Origin: Candidatus Jordarchaeum madagascarense
Lineage (GTDB): Archaea; Asgardarchaeota; Jordiarchaeia; Jordiarchaeales; Jordiarchaeaceae
Direction: 5' to 3'
Assembly: GCA_019056875.1 (NCBI GenBank)
Contig: DXJA01000487.1
Coordinates: 1-7,037 of the forward strand
DNA: 7,037 nt
Below are positions 5,752 through 7,037 of this stretch, piece by piece (the first letter of the stretch is position 1; every line of letters begins with the position of its first letter). Below the pieces are notes generated by a model. The model was not told where the DNA came from, did no database searches, and worked only from the letters and a program-made list of their open reading frames with translations. The translations under genes and the position numbers were made by a program.

Positions 5752-6891
5752 TTAGGCTAGCCTTAAACTATGAACTACTTTGCCCAGGGGAATGCGATTT
5801 ATTAGTCCTGGATAAAGTGTGCATCCTTCACAGAAATCTGGGAAGTCATTTTTCTTGAAGCGTTTTCGGAGTTCGTTGTACTTTTCTCCGTCCCAAATTT
5901 GCTTGAAACTATGCCTCTTAATGTTCCCCATGACATCACGGCTAAAGCAGCAAGGTAAAACATCGCCGTTAGGATCGATATCAGAATAGAGCCAGGGCCA
6001 GTAGCACCTTGTATTGGGTGACGGTTTTAACCACATTGAAAGAAAGTCTTCAACATTTATGTATATCCCGTATCTTTGAGCCTTCTCATACGCTTTTTGC
6101 AGATTCTTAAGAGTTATGGGTAAATCCTCTTTTCTGAGAATCAAATCCTCATACTCTGGATAATACTTGTCAAAAGTAACGATGTTTGCCCCCACATCAT
6201 GAGCCAAATCAATCATTTCATCGATAATCTCGAAGTTTAGACTTAGTATTACACAGTGAATGTGCAAAAGTGGTTTGCATACACCGTATTCCGCTTTAAT
6301 TCTGCTGAAAGCCTTCATGGCGGAATAAACTTTTTCGAAGGTTCCTTGAACCCCACGAATCTCTTCATAAATTTCGGCATCAGGTCCATCAATTGAGAAC
6401 ATAGCAATATCCCAGTCTAATTTAACAATTTTATCAATCATGTTCTCCTTAAACAGAGTACCGTTAGTGGTCAGAACTCCTTCCATTCTATGCCCCTTTA
6501 TAGAAGTCATGATATCTAAAATATCCTTCCGAAGTAGGGGCTCTCCCCCACCAACCACATGTACCCGCCTAGTACCCATATTCGCCAGTTCCTCTATTAG
6601 AGAAAGATATCTCTCTGTTGAGAGCTCAGACTTGTAAATCTTCCTACGATACTCATCAGATAACTTGCGCTGAAAACACATCTTACACTTTAGATTACAC
6701 TTCAATGTAGGTTTAAGATCCACTTCCTCTGGTGCGGAATACCCACGGCAACGCCATAAAGAAGCGTAGAAATTCAGAGAATTTAGAAGCTGTGAAATGC
6801 CTTTCGGTAGAATTTTTATGCCTCCAAATCTTTTAAGATAAAAATATTTGATGGGGCTGACGGTTAGCCACAAGCAAATCAATAGACACAA
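5752..6891 (-). CDS. Radical SAM enzyme with SPASM/twitch-type C-terminal domain
   Basis: The 379-residue protein (from TTG 6891) has the radical SAM [4Fe-4S] motif CNLKCKMC with C65, C69 and C72, and the SAM-binding GGGEP at 114-118. TTNGT and FSIDGP follow in barrel order. The C-terminus has C296, then GDVLPCC (C314, C315), MGNI, IWDGEKYNELRK and finally CEGC (C354, C357). This is a shortened SPASM, or twitch-like, set that should hold one auxiliary cluster. Relatives modify peptides (RiPP maturases), mature enzymes (anaerobic sulfatase-type) or act on cofactors. No precursor peptide or target gene is adjacent, so the substrate is unknown. No in-frame ATG precedes the cluster motif; TTG at 6891, 6882 or 6873 are the candidate starts, none with a clear ribosome site. 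Residues 2-9 from TTG 6891 are hydrophobic but are probably not a membrane segment. Confidence 0.88.
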   Translation of the reverse strand: MCLLICLWLTVSPIKYFYLKRFGGIKILPKGISQLLNSLNFYASLWRCRGYSAPEEVDLKPTLKCNLKCKMCFQRKLSDEYRRKIYKSELSTERYLSLIEELANMGTRRVHVVGGGEPLLRKDILDIMTSIKGHRMEGVLTTNGTLFKENMIDKIVKLDWDIAMFSIDGPDAEIYEEIRGVQGTFEKVYSAMKAFSRIKAEYGVCKPLLHIHCVILSLNFEIIDEMIDLAHDVGANIVTFDKYYPEYEDLILRKEDLPITLKNLQKAYEKAQRYGIYINVEDFLSMWLKPSPNTRCYWPWLYSDIDPNGDVLPCCFSRDVMGNIKRHSFKQIWDGEKYNELRKRFKKNDFPDFCEGCTLYPGLINRIPLGKVVHSLRLA

Positions 6892-6899
6892 GAAAGCAT
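6879..6899 (-). other. Six-codon leader ORF overlapping a TTG start
   Basis: On the minus strand, ATG at 6899 opens MLSCVY and stops at TGA 6881-6879. The stop overlaps TTG 6882 of the radical SAM frame as TTGA. This is the geometry of termination-reinitiation coupling. With a start site predicted near 6904-6909, the ATG would be almost leaderless. It is visible in sequence, but its use is inference. Confidence 0.3.
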
Positions 6900-6926
6900 T
6901 AAATCAATAAAAACATTTCGTGAAAT

Positions 6927-6942
6927 CTTTTATATTTATAAA
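6927..6942 (-). promoter_or_regulatory. TATA region of the radical SAM gene
   Basis: Minus-strand TTTATAAATATAAAAG is a strong archaeal TATA stretch. It would start transcription near 6904-6909, leaving a leader of roughly 13-27 bases before the candidate TTG starts. Confidence 0.5.
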
Positions 6943-6979
6943 CAAAGCAAATATGTGTATAATGCTACCAATCCAAAGA

Positions 6980-6991
6980 TCTTATATTTAA
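6980..6991 (+). promoter_or_regulatory. TATA box for the next rightward gene
   Basis: TCTTATATTTAA on the + strand would give a start near 7012, about 17 bases before the GGAG ribosome site. With the minus-strand TATA at 6927-6942 it makes this gap a divergent promoter region. The + strand ORF at 6953-6991 (12 codons) has no ribosome site and is not called. Confidence 0.45.
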
Positions 6992-7019
6992 TATTTTCAA
7001 GTACTTAAATTCAAAGAAC

Positions 7020-7033
7020 TCTCCAAAAGGAGA
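7020..7033 (+). promoter_or_regulatory. Ribosome site of an off-window gene within a small hairpin
   Basis: AAAGGAGA at 7026-7033 is a near-ideal Shine-Dalgarno site, and the window ends four bases later. A + strand gene should therefore start within a few bases past 7037. TCTCC at 7020-7024 can pair with GGAGA at 7029-7033 across an AAAA loop and cover the site. Confidence 0.55.
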
Positions 7034-7037
7034 TAAA

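Noticed and set aside
5754..5763. AGGCTAGCCT palindrome at the end of the radical SAM gene
   Set aside because: It lies in the last codons, has no loop for a hairpin and is short enough to be chance.
6440..6637. 65-codon + strand ORF opposite the radical SAM core
   Set aside because: It lies antisense to the SAM-binding region and shows no independent coding sign.
6953..6991. 12-codon + strand ORF as a possible precursor peptide for the radical SAM enzyme
   Set aside because: It has no ribosome site, is very short, carries no core-like residue pattern and overlaps the TATA box of the next gene.
1..7037. A single multi-gene system such as defence, a RiPP cluster or a methyltransferase operon
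   Set aside because: Genes alternate in direction with separate promoters. Partners such systems need (nuclease, precursor peptide, corrinoid protein) are not in the window.

Overview
The window is AT-rich and reads as archaeal chromosome. Upstream regions carry TATA/BRE-like boxes instead of bacterial -35/-10 pairs. Genes end near short T-tracts without strong GC hairpins. TTG start codons are common, and the first gene encodes a Roadblock/LC7 protein fused to a winged-helix-like tail. The gene mix (HAD phosphatase, OPT transporter, URO-D-like methyltransferase, Icc-type phosphoesterase, radical SAM enzyme with a C-terminal cysteine domain) suits an anaerobic archaeon, perhaps of the TACK/Bathyarchaeia kind. 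That placement is inferred from gene content, not from a marker gene.

Layout, left to right. 121-795 (+) is a Roadblock/LC7 protein. 960-1658 (+) is a HAD phosphatase of the phosphoglycolate-phosphatase type. It converges on an OPT-family transporter at 1704-3755 (-). 3883-4932 (-) is a uroporphyrinogen-decarboxylase-like methyltransferase-family protein, divergent from a calcineurin-like metallophosphoesterase at 5012-5734 (+). That gene converges, with a 17-base gap, on a radical SAM enzyme at 5752-6891 (-). The right end (6892-7037) is a divergent promoter region. It finishes on a strong Shine-Dalgarno site for a rightward gene that must begin just outside the window. About 90% of the window is coding, and no gap exceeds 300 bases. 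I see no tRNA, rRNA, CRISPR array, transposase or obvious pseudogene.

The genes alternate in direction, and most have their own promoter-like sequence, so this is not one operon or a clear multi-gene system. The best sign of coordination is regulatory. A perfect 21-bp palindrome lies between the methyltransferase-like gene and the phosphoesterase, and a degenerate 17-bp copy overlaps the likely TATA box of the OPT transporter. This could mean one regulator acts on a transporter and two enzymes, but both elements are AT-rich and overlap promoters, so it is a hypothesis. Other points of interest are the Roadblock/winged-helix fusion and its likely start well inside the longest ORF. The radical SAM gene has no usable ATG and is overlapped by a six-codon leader ORF. 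A small hairpin may also cover the ribosome site of the next gene.
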